Positions 16,697 to 28,700 of a DNA stretch of 64,000 nucleotides are shown here, piece by piece. Made by a program: the position numbers and the translations under genes. The stretch comes from Desulfarculaceae bacterium (lineage in GTDB: Bacteria > Desulfobacterota > Desulfarculia > Desulfarculales > Desulfarculaceae), in contig JAIPEN010000006.1 of NCBI GenBank assembly GCA_021737145.1, positions 186,001 through 250,000 on the forward strand, in the 5' to 3' direction. The first letter of the stretch is position 1. The number at the start of each line of letters is the position of its first letter. The notes under the pieces are model-generated. The model was not told the origin of the DNA. It made no database searches and worked only from the letters and a program-made list of their open reading frames with translations.

Positions 16697-19600
16697 CTAA
16701 GCAAGCACCATGCGGACGGTCTTGAGCATCTCATTCTTGCTGAAGGGCTTTGAGAGCAGAGCGGCCGCCCCAGAAGACATTGTCTCGCTGAGGTCACCAT
16801 CGCGGGAATATCCGGTGGACACGATTACCTTGAGGTCGGGAGCCAGGGACAACAAATCCTGCAGGCACCTGTGGCCGCCCATGCCGGGCATGCTCAAATC
16901 CAAGATCACCAAATCGATCTCTTCCCTATGAGCACGAAATGTTTCCAGGGCTTCCTCGCCGTCTGAGGCGGTGATCAAATGATAGCCAGACCCTTCAAGT
17001 TGGCGGGTGCCGACATCCAAAACGCCATCTTCGTCGTCCACCAGCAAGATAGTTTCATTACCACCCTCGACAGCCTCAAATGCCTCATCTTGAGGACGTC
17101 CGACTGCTTGCTTGGTCGGAGGCAGATAAATCTTAAAAGTTGCGCCCTTCCCCTTTTCACTTTCACAGTCAATATGCCCATCATGAGCCTTGACGATGCC
17201 AAAAACCGTTGCCAAACCCAAGCCGGTCCCCTTGCCCACCTCCTTGGTGGTGAAGAATGGCTCAAACATATGGGCCAAGCCTTCTTCCCCCATACCCTCG
17301 CCATTATCGGTGACCGTAATAACCACATATTCGCCAGCAAACGGTTGTCCACAGGCCCGACAGGTCATGTTGTCCACTGTTTGCAGGGCAGTCGAGATAT
17401 TAAGAGCCCCGCCGTCAGGCATGGCATCCCGTGAGTTGGTTCCCAGGTTCATAATTATTTGTTCGATCTGGTACCGGTCCCCCATGACCGCAGCTATTTC
17501 TTCGGACAACTCGAGATTAATATCAATCATCTTGGGCAAAGTCTGTTTGAGTAGGTTGCTGGCGGCCAGAACCGCCTCATTTAGATCCAGGGGTTTGGAT
17601 TCATATTCAGCGCGTCTGCTAAAAGTCAGTATTCGCTGAACCAGCCCTTTGGCCCTGTTGGCAGCCTCAAAAATCTCCCTTAGTTCTCCAATGCTGACCT
17701 TGCCCGTCTGGGCATCGGCTAAGGCAATCTCCGTATAGCCCATTATCACCGCGAGGATGTTGTTGAAGTCGTGGGCGATACCGCCAGCAAGGGTGCCCAC
17801 AGCCTCCATCTTCTGGGCTTGGCGCAATTGGGATTCCAATTCGCGATCTTTGGTGACGTTGCGGGCGATGACCAAGCCTTGAACTACCTCGCCCTGACTG
17901 TCGCGAATGGGGACCGCGACATTGTCGTAGATGCGGCCCTTGAACTTTGTCTCATAGGTAACGGTCTCCCCTGCCAGGACCCGCTCGTGCATGGGTTGGG
18001 CTACGCTTGCCAATTCCGGGGGGAAGACATCTGTAACCATCTTACCCCTTAAATCTTGGGGCTTGATATCTAGCCCCTTTAGGTCCGATCCATTTGCGTA
18101 AATATAGCGGCCATGTCGATCGAACAAATACAAAGCTCCATGCGGGAAGTTTTCAGCTATGGTTCGGTAGCGTGCCTCACTGTTGCTAAGACTTTCTTCG
18201 GCCTGCTTGCGGTCTTCAATTACTTTAGCGAGCTTCAGGTTACTGTAACCCAGGGTCGAAACCACATTGGCAAACCTAGTGTAGAAATCCATCACCGTAT
18301 TGACGGTTTCGGGGCTCCAACGCGGTACGCGGTCTAAGGCAGCAAGATACTCATCCTCATCAAAACCATATTGTTTGGCTTGGGAGCGGAAGATTTCATA
18401 ATCAGGGATTTCGTCTTCAAAGATGAACTGACCTATATACAGGTTGCCAACATGCTCGCCACCCACAGTGAGTGGCGTCACCATGTCCCACATATTGTTC
18501 TTGCACTTATAAGTTTTGAATTTGCCAGGCTCTACCTCAGTAGACAATTCCAAGTCGCTTTCCAAACAGTTCCGGCAGGTTTCCGGGTGCACGCGGTGGA
18601 ATTTGGCGCAGATATCCTGCCACCCCGTGGATACCAATATCTTGCCTTGCATATCTAGGATAGCCATGCCGACATTAGTGAGGCTGAAAAAATCATCCAC
18701 GATGTTTTGGAACACCGGCGCGTCTATGATGTCGGCAAGTTCTAGGTTACCGATATTCCCTTCCGGAGAGAGGATCGCTTCTAATTTGTTACGGACCCGG
18801 CTTTCGCTCTCAATTAGCGCTTGTTCTGCCCGCTTTCGTTCGGTAATGTCGGTCAGCACTCCTTGCAGGCCGCAGGGTTGCCCTCCTTCAAAAACCGGAC
18901 GACTGGATGTTCTTACCCATCGGTAATCGCCACTCTTTTTTTTGAGCCTGTACTCACTAGGGGTCAAACTTCCCTGACTGACATTTTCGAAAGCCTGTCG
19001 AATTGCAGTTTGATCGTCTGGGTGAATTAGATGTGCAACGTTGCTGCCGATGAGTTCGGCAGGAGTGTAATCAAGGATCGACTGAATCGGTGGACTCACA
19101 TAGGTAATCGTGCCATCTAAATCGACCGTGTAGATTACATCATTTAGATTTTCTGCGAGTTCGCGATATTGCTCCTTCGAACCTTGCAGTTCTTTTTCGG
19201 CTCGCTTGCGCTCAGTGATGTCCTGGACGATGGTGGCGAATTGGCCCGGCATAGGAGAGTAGGCCAACACCTCGAAGTGCTTGTCCATGGCCTGGGCGTA
19301 ATTTTCAAAGCGCACCGCCTGACCGGTTTGGGCCACCTGGCCGTAGGTATCAATCCAGTGCGCCTCGGTGTCGGGGAACACCTCCATCACAGTGTGGCCC
19401 AGCAGGTCCTGGGCCTTGATGCCGGTGAGTTGCTCGAAAGACGGGTTGACCTCAAGGAATCGATAGTCGCATGCCTCGCCATTTTCGTCCAAGATTATCT
19501 CATGTAGGGCGAAACCGGATATCATAGCCTCAAAGAGTTGGCGGTAGCGCCTCTCGCTTTTTTCCAGAATATCTCGGGTCTGTTTGCGCTCTGTGATGTC

Positions 19601-20743
19601 CTGGAAAGCACCCACTAGCTTGACCACCCTGCCATTTTCCACAACCGGCTGACAGATGCTTCTCGTCCAAAGGTCCTTGCCCTTCGTGGTTATAAACTGC
19701 AACTCCAAGTCATAGGGTAGCCCGCGTTCCTTGGCGTCCTCAAAGGCCTTTAGTAGCTTAGGGCGGTCTTCCTGATGGAAACATTCAATAGCCTTTTCAA
19801 GGCGGGGTCTTTGGTCCACGGGCATCTCGTAGATCTGGTAGGTTCCCTCGGTCCAAGCGATTTCATCGGTTTGGGTGTCCACCTCCCAACCACCGACCTT
19901 GGCCATGCGGCTGGTGGTTTTCAGCAACGCTTCACTGCGCTGTAAGGCTTTCCTGCTCCGCTCGAAGTCGTGAAAAAGAAGCTCTTGGGGCCGGATGAAA
20001 CCGGTAATAACCAAGGCCCGATAGACTAGGTAGAAACTAGCTAACTTGAAGAAATGGCCTGTGAGATTGGAGAGCCCATAGACGCTCACGTAGAAGGTGA
20101 AGGACAATTCCGAGAGTATTGTGAAGAAAATGGCCCAAAGCAGAAAGTGGAATACGTGGGCTTCGAAAAAGGCCCGTCTTTTGTAGAGGAAAAGGCCCGC
20201 CCCGCATAAAATAAGGCATATTAGATATTCGCTTAAGATTTTAAAGGTTGTAAGGCCCATCCCCTCCAAATAGCAATCGGGGAAAATGCCCCACCAGAAT
20301 ATAGAGAGCATTAAGGCCAGCGCCAAACCACATACCGCCAAGCCAGGCAAAACTCTACCGCGCCGAGACAGGAAAACAGGAGCAACCAGAAGTGCGATGC
20401 TCTCCAAATATCTGGTGGCTACCCATAACTGGGTGGGGAGGTTAGCATCTCGTCCGGGGAATACTCCCATACCCTTGTAAGCCAAGGTGTGCAAAAGGTC
20501 CAGGAAGCCCACTGACAAGTAGACCATACCCAGGAAAAGAAAATACCCGTTGTCCAATCGCCCCCGGGAATTCCAAGCGACCAGAAAAATGCTTCCCGCG
20601 ATGGTTATGCTGAATAACTCGGCCAGAGTGTGAAACAACAGGTAATTGTAAAGACTGATGACATATAACCCGACCAACAGTAAGGCGAAGAAGATCGTAT
20701 TGCTTATGAAACCTGAGTCTCTGTAAGTGGTGGGTACTTGCAT
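16697..20743 (-). CDS. hybrid sensor histidine kinase: MASE3, PAS repeats, PocR, HisKA, HATPase, receiver
   Basis: A 1348-residue membrane-bound sensor. Residues about 15-245 form a MASE3-like helical domain ([34 protein letters not shown]). Three PAS domains follow to about 645, then a PocR ligand domain at about 665-840 ([51 protein letters not shown]), whose family binds small ligands such as propanediol, then a fourth PAS. The phospho-accepting His is in [12 protein letters not shown]; HATPase motifs [11 protein letters not shown] follow; the C-terminal receiver has [13 protein letters not shown]. Start chosen at ATG 20743; TTG 20749 is possible. Ligand and output partner are unknown. It lies 190 bases downstream of a related kinase. 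Confidence 0.9.
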   Translation of the reverse strand: MQVPTTYRDSGFISNTIFFALLLVGLYVISLYNYLLFHTLAELFSITIAGSIFLVAWNSRGRLDNGYFLFLGMVYLSVGFLDLLHTLAYKGMGVFPGRDANLPTQLWVATRYLESIALLVAPVFLSRRGRVLPGLAVCGLALALMLSIFWWGIFPDCYLEGMGLTTFKILSEYLICLILCGAGLFLYKRRAFFEAHVFHFLLWAIFFTILSELSFTFYVSVYGLSNLTGHFFKLASFYLVYRALVITGFIRPQELLFHDFERSRKALQRSEALLKTTSRMAKVGGWEVDTQTDEIAWTEGTYQIYEMPVDQRPRLEKAIECFHQEDRPKLLKAFEDAKERGLPYDLELQFITTKGKDLWTRSICQPVVENGRVVKLVGAFQDITERKQTRDILEKSERRYRQLFEAMISGFALHEIILDENGEACDYRFLEVNPSFEQLTGIKAQDLLGHTVMEVFPDTEAHWIDTYGQVAQTGQAVRFENYAQAMDKHFEVLAYSPMPGQFATIVQDITERKRAEKELQGSKEQYRELAENLNDVIYTVDLDGTITYVSPPIQSILDYTPAELIGSNVAHLIHPDDQTAIRQAFENVSQGSLTPSEYRLKKKSGDYRWVRTSSRPVFEGGQPCGLQGVLTDITERKRAEQALIESESRVRNKLEAILSPEGNIGNLELADIIDAPVFQNIVDDFFSLTNVGMAILDMQGKILVSTGWQDICAKFHRVHPETCRNCLESDLELSTEVEPGKFKTYKCKNNMWDMVTPLTVGGEHVGNLYIGQFIFEDEIPDYEIFRSQAKQYGFDEDEYLAALDRVPRWSPETVNTVMDFYTRFANVVSTLGYSNLKLAKVIEDRKQAEESLSNSEARYRTIAENFPHGALYLFDRHGRYIYANGSDLKGLDIKPQDLRGKMVTDVFPPELASVAQPMHERVLAGETVTYETKFKGRIYDNVAVPIRDSQGEVVQGLVIARNVTKDRELESQLRQAQKMEAVGTLAGGIAHDFNNILAVIMGYTEIALADAQTGKVSIGELREIFEAANRAKGLVQRILTFSRRAEYESKPLDLNEAVLAASNLLKQTLPKMIDINLELSEEIAAVMGDRYQIEQIIMNLGTNSRDAMPDGGALNISTALQTVDNMTCRACGQPFAGEYVVITVTDNGEGMGEEGLAHMFEPFFTTKEVGKGTGLGLATVFGIVKAHDGHIDCESEKGKGATFKIYLPPTKQAVGRPQDEAFEAVEGGNETILLVDDEDGVLDVGTRQLEGSGYHLITASDGEEALETFRAHREEIDLVILDLSMPGMGGHRCLQDLLSLAPDLKVIVSTGYSRDGDLSETMSSGAAALLSKPFSKNEMLKTVRMVLA

Positions 20744-20932
20744 GGTCAATTTACCCTCTGGCAGGGTATAGGAGATGGGCGTGTCCCTTCCCCTTTGAAG
20801 ACGAGCAACACGGCGTAGCGAATCTTAAAAATCTGCTGGTAAGGGAGCTTCGCTTCGGGCATGGGAAATCCCTCTGCTCAATTAAGAATGGAAACCAAAG
20901 CATGGAGTGATTGCATACAGCCAGCCAGGCTT

Positions 20933-23900
20933 TCAAGCATCCAGCACCATGCGGACGGTCTTGAGCATCTCATTCTTGCTGAAGGGCTTGGAGAGCAGAG
21001 CTTCCGCCCCCGAAGACATGGTTTCGCTGAGGTCGCCGTCGCGGGAATAGCCAGTGGACACGATTATCTTGAGATCCGGAGCCAGGGAAAGCAATTCCTG
21101 CAAGCACTTGTGGCCGCCCATGCCAGGCATGCTCAGGTCCAAGATCACCAGGGCAATTTCATCCCTCATACCCTTGAACACCTCAAGTGCCGCTTCGCCA
21201 TTGGGGGCGGTGATTACTTCATAACCGGCACGAGACAAGTTTTGGGCACCTATATCCAGAATGTGCGCTTCGTCATCGACCAGCAAAATCGTCTCCTGGC
21301 CACCTTCGATGGCTTCCTCGGGTTCGACATTGGCCACATCTTCAACTTCCCCCTCGGCTGGAGGAAGGTAAATGGTGAAGGTGGTTCCTTTGCCAAGTTC
21401 GCTAGTGCAGGTGATGTGTCCACCATGTGATCTGACGGTGCCAAATATGGTGGCTAATCCAAGGCCGGTTCCCTTGCCCACCTCCTTGGTGGTGAAGAAC
21501 GGCTCGAATATCCTTTCCAAATCCTCTTTTTTCATCCCCTCGCCGGTGTCGGTAACCGTGATGACCACATAGTCCCCGGCAAAGGGTTGCGCACAGGCCC
21601 GGCAGATCAAACCTGAGACTGTCTGCTGGCTGATGGCAATGATCAAAGTGCCTCCGTCGGGCATGGCATCTCTGGAGTTGGCTCCGAGGTTCATCAGGAT
21701 TTGTTCTATCTGGTAAGGGTCGCCCATAACTGGGGCGATCTCCTCCGACAATTCCAGGCGAATGTCGATCATCTTGGGCAAGGCCTGTTTCAGTAGATTT
21801 GCAGCGACCAGTAACTCGTGGTTGACGTCTACCAATTTTAGTTGAGTATCGGCCCGGCGACTGAAGGTCAATATTTGCTGAACCAGCTTCTTGGCACGGT
21901 TGGTGGATTGCAGGATGCCCCGAAGCTCGTTTTGGGTAGGCTTACCTTCCTCCTGCTCCTCCAAGGCGATTTCTGTGTAGCCCATGATAGCCGCAAGGAT
22001 ATTGTTAAAGTCATGGGCGATGCCACCTGCCAAGGTGCCCACGGCTTCCATTTTTTGTGCGTGGCGCAACTGCTCTTGTAATGCCTCCATCTGCTTTTGG
22101 GCCTTGATGCGCTCGGTGACATCACGGCCAATGCCAGATATGTACTTTTCACCCTCGGCGGCGGTTACCAGGCTGCTATTGTGCTCAATGTATCTGGCCC
22201 CACCACCCTTGGCTATGTACTTGGTCGTGCCTTGATGGTTGCCTTCCCGTTTCAGCGTACCCAGATAATCCCGATCGAAGAGTTCCCTAAGCTTTGGTTC
22301 CATGAGCTGGGAGGTCTTCACGCCTACCAGTTCCTCGGGCTCGTAGCCCATAATGCGGGCCAACGCCGGGTTCAGAGACAAAAACCGCCCTTGAAGATCC
22401 TGGGTGTAAACTAAATCGTTTACGGAGTCGAAAAGCTCGCGATAACTTTGCTCCGAAGAACGCAAAGCCTCCTCAGCTTTTTTGCTTTCAGTGACATCAC
22501 GCATAATGCCTAAATTGCCTATCCATTCCCCTTTGTCATCGAATAACTTTGCTCCCAAAGTCTCACCGGGGAATTCTTTTCCTGATTTATCCTTATAATA
22601 CGTAATATAAAAGTCCTTCCGCTTCTCTGCGTCTTTATAAAATAAATTATTGCCAGCGTATCGGAACTTGTATTGATCCGCATAAAGTATCTGAGTAGTT
22701 TTGTGAAGCAACTCTTCTGGTTTGTACCCGAATGTGCTTTCTACACCCTTGTTTGCGATTTTTATTTCGCGACGCGTATTCGTTACAACGACTGCATCAG
22801 GTATTGTATTGAACATAGTCTCAAATAAATATTTTTGTCTCCTTGTCTCTTCCTCCGCAAACTTTCGGCGCCGATGCATTGCCAATAACGCTAATATCAT
22901 GCCTGCCTGCAAGGCTATCAAGGTGAGAGCTACTATCACGTAATTCCGATAGTCGTTCCAGAGAGAGGAGGGGCGATTAATAATAGTACTGTTCTTAGGC
23001 AGGCGATCAAGGTCTGCCTTCCATCGGGCAAGTTCGCGCCAATCGAACATCATCTGCGTAGGGGTGACGAAGGTCGTAACTGGCTCCTCAAGCTTTAAGC
23101 TTCCGTTCATATAGGCAATCGCCAGATCACCAGCTTGTTTGCCTATCATCTCTGTCTGTAACAACGAGCCACCCACAATGCCGTGTCCCAGGTACTCAGC
23201 CAATGTTGCGAAAACAGGAACTAAAGCCGCCTTGCATACATCAACAACCACCTCAGCAGGCACAAATGACCGCCCTGATGTGTCGTTGAAGAACGGAGAA
23301 TAGAGGACGATGGCATCCGGAGGGAGAGTGGATATCCGTTGCATCATCTGTTCATAGGTCATCTTGTTGGTGTATTCGAAATCAATCTTTCCTTGCCATG
23401 GGGCCAATGCCTTCTTGGCTCCATCAAGGAAAGGTAAAACCCTTTCATTCGCACTTGTTACCACCATTACTTTTCTGGTCTTTGGGAACAGGTCAAGTGC
23501 AACGCGTAGGGTGCCTGCGACATCTACCCGCCAAGGAATGTCCATCACCTTTCGTGGATCACCTTCAAGAGGTTCAATATTTGGAGATGTCAAAGTGATT
23601 ATTGCTGCGTTGGGGAAGAGGCCTTCTGCTTCCGTAGCCAAAAAATTTACGGCTGGCTCTCCTTCGACCATGACGATGCCAATATTTTTGTCTGCCATTT
23701 TATGGCGCAGCAGGTTGCCTAGGTTACTCCGATGCTCTTTGCTTGGGTTCCGGGTTAGGTCGAGGTTCTCGACGAACAGATCAGCAACACTAATACGCCC
23801 CTTTCTATATGAAGCCACGATTCCTCTGTCGATACTGTCTGGGATTGGTAGTCCAGCTGGGTAGGTCTTTAGGACCAACGTCTGCTGCTGATTTTTCTGG

Positions 23901-24019
23901 ACAGACTTCGTGGTCGAGTGAGGAATGGGTGTTGCTTGGCTTGCATTAACCGTAGCCAGCAACAGCGACAGGATTAACGCAGCGAACATAATGTACAGTG
24001 ATTTTCGGGGCAAACTCAA
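20933..24019 (-). CDS. hybrid sensor histidine kinase with ABC-type substrate-binding sensor
   Basis: A 1028-residue protein. A signal/anchor helix is followed by a periplasmic domain of about 300 residues resembling ABC_sub_bind proteins ([45 protein letters not shown]), then a membrane helix near 360, two PAS domains, HisKA ([17 protein letters not shown]), HATPase ([11 protein letters not shown]) and a receiver ([13 protein letters not shown]). It probably detects a small solute through the binding-protein-like domain. The start TTG at 24019 is chosen because GGAGGT lies seven bases before it; the frame remains open to 24034. The kinase and receiver parts are close paralogues of the gene at 16697. 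Confidence 0.9.
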   Translation of the reverse strand: MSLPRKSLYIMFAALILSLLLATVNASQATPIPHSTTKSVQKNQQQTLVLKTYPAGLPIPDSIDRGIVASYRKGRISVADLFVENLDLTRNPSKEHRSNLGNLLRHKMADKNIGIVMVEGEPAVNFLATEAEGLFPNAAIITLTSPNIEPLEGDPRKVMDIPWRVDVAGTLRVALDLFPKTRKVMVVTSANERVLPFLDGAKKALAPWQGKIDFEYTNKMTYEQMMQRISTLPPDAIVLYSPFFNDTSGRSFVPAEVVVDVCKAALVPVFATLAEYLGHGIVGGSLLQTEMIGKQAGDLAIAYMNGSLKLEEPVTTFVTPTQMMFDWRELARWKADLDRLPKNSTIINRPSSLWNDYRNYVIVALTLIALQAGMILALLAMHRRRKFAEEETRRQKYLFETMFNTIPDAVVVTNTRREIKIANKGVESTFGYKPEELLHKTTQILYADQYKFRYAGNNLFYKDAEKRKDFYITYYKDKSGKEFPGETLGAKLFDDKGEWIGNLGIMRDVTESKKAEEALRSSEQSYRELFDSVNDLVYTQDLQGRFLSLNPALARIMGYEPEELVGVKTSQLMEPKLRELFDRDYLGTLKREGNHQGTTKYIAKGGGARYIEHNSSLVTAAEGEKYISGIGRDVTERIKAQKQMEALQEQLRHAQKMEAVGTLAGGIAHDFNNILAAIMGYTEIALEEQEEGKPTQNELRGILQSTNRAKKLVQQILTFSRRADTQLKLVDVNHELLVAANLLKQALPKMIDIRLELSEEIAPVMGDPYQIEQILMNLGANSRDAMPDGGTLIIAISQQTVSGLICRACAQPFAGDYVVITVTDTGEGMKKEDLERIFEPFFTTKEVGKGTGLGLATIFGTVRSHGGHITCTSELGKGTTFTIYLPPAEGEVEDVANVEPEEAIEGGQETILLVDDEAHILDIGAQNLSRAGYEVITAPNGEAALEVFKGMRDEIALVILDLSMPGMGGHKCLQELLSLAPDLKIIVSTGYSRDGDLSETMSSGAEALLSKPFSKNEMLKTVRMVLDA

Positions 24020-24643
24020 AAAGCAGACCTCCAACCGTACCGTTTTTTTGGCAACCGTGATCCCCAGGCCAATTCGTGTTTATGAAACCTGCCTACTAGG
24101 GTATCTCAAAGACACAACTTCAAGGCACAATTTTATGTAGGTCCGAGGTGCTACCCTTTTCGGGTTCAGGTGGGATGTGATCTGCTGACCGTTGTGGAGT
24201 TCACCCCGAATGAATGAGGCTCGGCAAGATACACCAAAGACCATCCTCGGGCCGATCAACATTTGCTAAGTGTCCTACACTGTCCCTTACTGGCCAACGC
24301 AGTCACTTACATGGGCAGCTTTGATTTTTAGCTTCAAAACCCGCTGGCCGGGGCCTGGCCTCCCCCGATTTCCAAACTTATATAGGCTCCTGTACATTTC
24401 CGGGGGCGGGTTCCGTGACAGTGTAGCCGATAAATTTCACCTGCCCCTTAGGCACTAATCATACCAGCACATGCAAGTCAGCGGCGTGCGTGCATCCGTC
24501 CCCTGGCTGTGGTCAAATGGATGAGTCGCCCACGGCTTTTCTCCCCGCCCCCTTCATGCTAATATGGCGCTCTGTTAATCCGCTTTTCTGGCACATCCCA
24601 GAATAGTTAGGCGCGGACCCCCCTAGCCCCCGAGGAGGCTCCC
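24020..24643. other. long non-coding stretch with degraded sequence
   Basis: No credible gene occupies this 624-base gap between the divergent hybrid kinase and the Cys-rich protein gene. It holds dispersed-repeat copy B at 24423-24483, and a minus-strand reading near 24300 (LKLKIKAAHVSDCVG) that may be transposase debris. The plus-strand gene at 24644 has GAGGAGG just upstream. Confidence 0.4.
24423..24483 (+). repeat. dispersed repeat, copy B
   Basis: Begins GTAGCCGATA and contains TTTCACCTGCCCCTTAGG and AATCATACCAGC; matches copy A at 15451-15513 at about three of four positions. A weaker echo, TATAGCCGATAA, occurs near 29681. The two copies flank the first two kinase genes and may have mediated rearrangement. 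Confidence 0.5.
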
Positions 24644-25303
24644 ATGCTCAAACCCCTGGTCACCATCCTAACTCTATTGATGACCCTCGTACTGGCTCCT
24701 TTCCCTGCCCCGGCCAAGACCACCCACTTGCGCAAGTACAAACCCAAGGCGGTCCCTTCCCGGGACCAGCCCTGCCGTGCCGGGGGGGTGCTGGTCAGAA
24801 ATCAGCTCGGCAAATATTGCCTGAGCTGCCCCCGGGGCACACGCCTATACCGTGGGGTGGGCACAAAGAACGGCCAGAGGCGCTATTACTACTACTGTGC
24901 CAAGTGCCCATCGGGCTATAGCATGAAAAAGATCAACAAAAAAATTGTGTGCTGGAAGCCGGACCCGGTAGGCGGATGCTACGGCTTTTTCCGAGGCAAC
25001 TGGCACATGGTCTACAACGACTGTAAAAAAAAGGCGGGGAACTTCAAGTTGAGCGTGCACCGAGACCAATCTGGTCACGTTTATGGCAAAATCGTCCGCC
25101 TTAGCGGCAAACCGGGTTGCAGCCTGAACCGCACCGGAAAGTGGCGTTGCAATAGCCGAGGCCCCAAAAGTGGCCCGACCGACTACAAGATCAGTATTAA
25201 GTTTGACGGAGGCACCCCCTTCTGGGCGGTAGGCCACCCAGGTCAGCGCGAGGCCAAAGGCCGCCACAGTATTTCGGGCATAACCTTCAAGATGAAAAGG
25301 TAG
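24644..25303 (+). CDS. cysteine-rich secreted protein of unknown function
   Basis: A 219-residue protein with a clear signal peptide (hydrophobic LVTILTLLMTLVLAPFPAPAKT, cleavage after APA-K). The mature part is strongly basic and has more than ten cysteines. Two similar units, YCLSCPRGTRLYRG and YYYCAKCPSGYSMKK, share the pattern YC-x2-CP-x-G, resembling growth-factor-receptor-like Cys repeats; the C-terminal half (from about residue 105) has four more cysteines and may be a separate beta domain. GAGGAGG lies seven bases before the ATG. Not recognised; likely periplasmic or extracellular with disulfides. Confidence 0.75.
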   Translation: MLKPLVTILTLLMTLVLAPFPAPAKTTHLRKYKPKAVPSRDQPCRAGGVLVRNQLGKYCLSCPRGTRLYRGVGTKNGQRRYYYYCAKCPSGYSMKKINKKIVCWKPDPVGGCYGFFRGNWHMVYNDCKKKAGNFKLSVHRDQSGHVYGKIVRLSGKPGCSLNRTGKWRCNSRGPKSGPTDYKISIKFDGGTPFWAVGHPGQREAKGRHSISGITFKMKR

Positions 25304-25745
25304 GGGCCGCGCCCAAGCCCCACCAGACTGTACTACATTGACTCGACCGTCGTGGGCGGCCCAGAAACCCGCTGTCATTTTTTGTCCATGGCTATTTATT
25401 ACCTCCAGTGCGGTCTACCCCTAGGTGTAGACACCTCACCAAACATATGCCCAGCAAGGCCTAAAACGGCCTGTAGGCCGAGTTCACGGCCGCCCCTTCC
25501 TCTTACCAAGGTAGATACGCGCCCCCCCTTCAAGAGTAGGGCCCAGAGGGGGGTGTGTTCCAAGTCCAGAGCCCAGGGGCCCCAAGCGCGGTGTGGTTAG
25601 CCGGATACGTGCGTGTGAGAAGGGCTGCTTAAAAAATTATCCCTGTAAATACATGCTTCAACATTGTTGATGCTGACGCATTTAAACTTCTAGCCGACTC
25701 CGTTGATTGCCTCATGCCCACCAAGAGACAACAAGGGAGGCGATA
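25304..25745. other. intergenic stretch between convergent genes
   Basis: 442 bases between the Cys-rich protein gene and the third hybrid kinase, which converge. It contains G/C-rich purine and pyrimidine runs near 25540-25590 and a short inverted element near 25465-25490, but no convincing gene, terminator or repeat element. Confidence 0.3.
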
Positions 25746-28700
25746 CTAGTTTTTGTCCAGCACGCTCCTGACCGTGGCCAGTAATTCTGCCTGTTTAAAT
25801 GGTTTGGCCACATAATCGGTCGCACCAGATTCGAGAGCAGCTTTGACCTGATCATCTGCGGCATAACCGCTAGCAATGATTATCCTGGCCTCGGGATTGA
25901 TCTCAAGGATGGACTTTAGCGCTTTGTGTCCCCCCATGCCAGGCATGCCCAAATCCATAATCACAACGTTTACTCGTTCCCCATTGATCTCGTATATCTC
26001 CAGCGCTTCCTCCCCGCTGGAGGCCGTCTGCACCTGGTAGCCCGTTTTGGTCAGTATCCGCTCCCCCACTTGGCGTAAAGCTTCTTCATCATCGACCAGC
26101 AGGACGTTTTCGTTGCCACCGGGCACTGAATGGGGTTTGACCACCTTACTTTCAGTGATTTTCATGGACTGGTGGAGCGGAAAGTAAATTTTGAAAGTCG
26201 TTCCCCGGCCCAATTGACTGTCGCACTCAATGTGCCCTTTGTGGCTTTTAACCACGCCATGGACCATGGATAAGCCCAACCCTGTCCCCTGACCCACTTC
26301 TTTGGTGGTGAAGAAAGGATCGAAGATCTTCGGCAAATTTTGCGGATCAATGCCAGGCCCAGTATCGGAGATGGTTAATAGTACCCAATCGCCCGAGAAG
26401 TTTTCCCCACAGGTGACACAAGTCCGATCAATGACGGACAAGTTTTTAGTGGTAATAGTGACCTCTCCGCTATTAGGCATCGCCTGTAAGGCGTTGTTGG
26501 CTAGATTCAAGAGCACTTGGCTGATTTGGCTAGAGTCAGCTTCCACCATACCCAGGTCGGGGGCAAGCTGGGTCTTGATTGAGATCATTTTGGGAATAGT
26601 ATGCTGCAATAGCTCCAAGGAGCGGTGCACCTCTTGGTTGAGATCCATAGGCTCCTTTTGCGTCTCTATGTTGCGGCTATATGTCAGAATCTGTTGAACG
26701 AGTTTTTTGGCCCTCTCAGCGGCAGCGGTTATACGATCAATGTCTCGAACATTTACTTCACCAGAAAGCGCATCATCGTGTGCCAATTCGGCATATCCCA
26801 TGATCGCAGCCAAAATGTTATTAAAGTCATGCGCGATTCCTCCGGCAAGGGTGCCGATGGCCTCCATTTTCTGGGCTTGGCGGAGTTGGGATTCCAGGTT
26901 CTTTTGCTCGGTGATATCGCGGGCAATGTAAAGAATGGCCGGGCGGCCTTTCCAGGACAGGCGCACAGCGCTGGCCTGAATCCACCTGATCCTACCGTCC
27001 TTGCTGACAACGCGTATGGGGTAGTTGTCGGGAACTGACTCGCCAGCCAGGCGCCTCTGATAGCTATTGAGAGCCATCTCCAGGTCGTCGGGATGTATCA
27101 GATCTCTGAAATCAGTATCCGCTAGTTCTTTTGCGCTGAGGCCGGTGACTCTCTCAACTTGGGGGTTGACAAAAACCAGCTTGCCGTCCGCGATGATGTA
27201 GATGGCGTCCTGAGCGGTATTCACCAGTAGACGATATTGTTCCTCACTTTGTCGCAAGGCCTGTTCCGCCTGCTTACGCTCCGTTATATCGAGTATGATT
27301 CCATGCCAGAGAGTGCCGCCATCCTCGGTCCGCTCGGGATGTGCCTGGGACCAGCGCCAGCAGATCCCTTTTTCGGGCAGAATCACTCTGAGTTCACAAT
27401 AAAAAGTTTTCAGCGTGCGCGCGGACTCGAAAATGGCTTCGGCTACCCGGTCGTGGTCTTCCGGATGTATACGTCCGAAAACCACAGAAGCATCCTCACG
27501 AACTTCTTCGGGAGTCACCTCATAAATGTCATACATACCTGGGCTCGAATACGGGAAGGCAGAACGCCCGTCCGGGTATAACCTATATTGGTAAATCACA
27601 CCAGGTACTAGACGAGCGAGATTGTTGAGCAAGTCTAAAGCTTCTTGTCGTTGTTCCTCTGCCTGCTTGCGCTCGGTAATGTCTACATTGTAACCACTCC
27701 AGACAATCGAACCGTCTGCCCTTTTCTCAGGTATCGAATTGCCATATACCCATTTAATAGGCTCTCCAGGAATCTGAACTCTATATTCACACATCCACTG
27801 AGACATGTGCTTTACCGATTCATCAATCGTCCGCAGTATCTCTGCCCTGTCCTCGGAATGTATGGCCATGAAAATCGGGGCGAAATCATCGCGTACGTCT
27901 TCAGGCGAGCAGCCAAAGATATCTTTTATGCCCTGACTGCTATATGGAACAGAAGAGGTTCCATCAGGCGCCACCCTGAACTGGTAAAGCATTCCTGGTA
28001 CCTGAGAGGCCATATTCGCCAACATGGCTTCACTTTCTTTCAGCGCCTGATTGGCAAGGTAACCTTCAGTGATATCCCGAGCTGCACCCCATAGCTCAAC
28101 GGTCTTGCCGTTTTCATCTTTTATCGCCTCTCCTAGGACCCACATCCATCCATTACTACCATCTGGCTTTACCATCTCTAGCTCTAGTTCATACGGCACC
28201 CCTGTTTCTACAGTCTTAGCCAAGGAAGTGGATAACAACTCCCAGCTTTCAGGGGTGAAGAGCTTCATGTGCTCGGTATATGGGGGTGGGGGTAGGTTCG
28301 GGTCAAACCCATACATTCTGTAAAGCTCTTCCGTCCAGTAGACCTCGTTGGTTTCCACATCCAGCCGCCAGCTTCCAAGCTTGGCCATTCTTTGCGATTT
28401 CTGGAGGTCTTTTTGGGATCTGAACAACTCTTCCTCTAGCCGTTTTTTTTCCGTTATATTTTGCGCAGTTGTTATAAAATGGTGGATGTCATTTTGATTG
28501 TCTTTCAATAGTTTGGTCGAAATACTACACCAAATGGTTTCTCCATTTTTGTGAAGGTATCGCTTTTCGAACTGAGCAGAAATAACCTTACCAGAAAGTA
28601 ATTGTTCAACTGTTTTTGAACTAGTCTCGCGATCATCTGGGTGGGTGATATTGTTAAAGTTTAATCCCGTCAACTCTTCGTAAGTATAGCCCAGCATCTG

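Noticed and set aside
24845..25378. 177-codon minus-strand frame opposite the Cys-rich gene
   Set aside because: Antisense; the plus-strand gene has a signal peptide and ribosome site.
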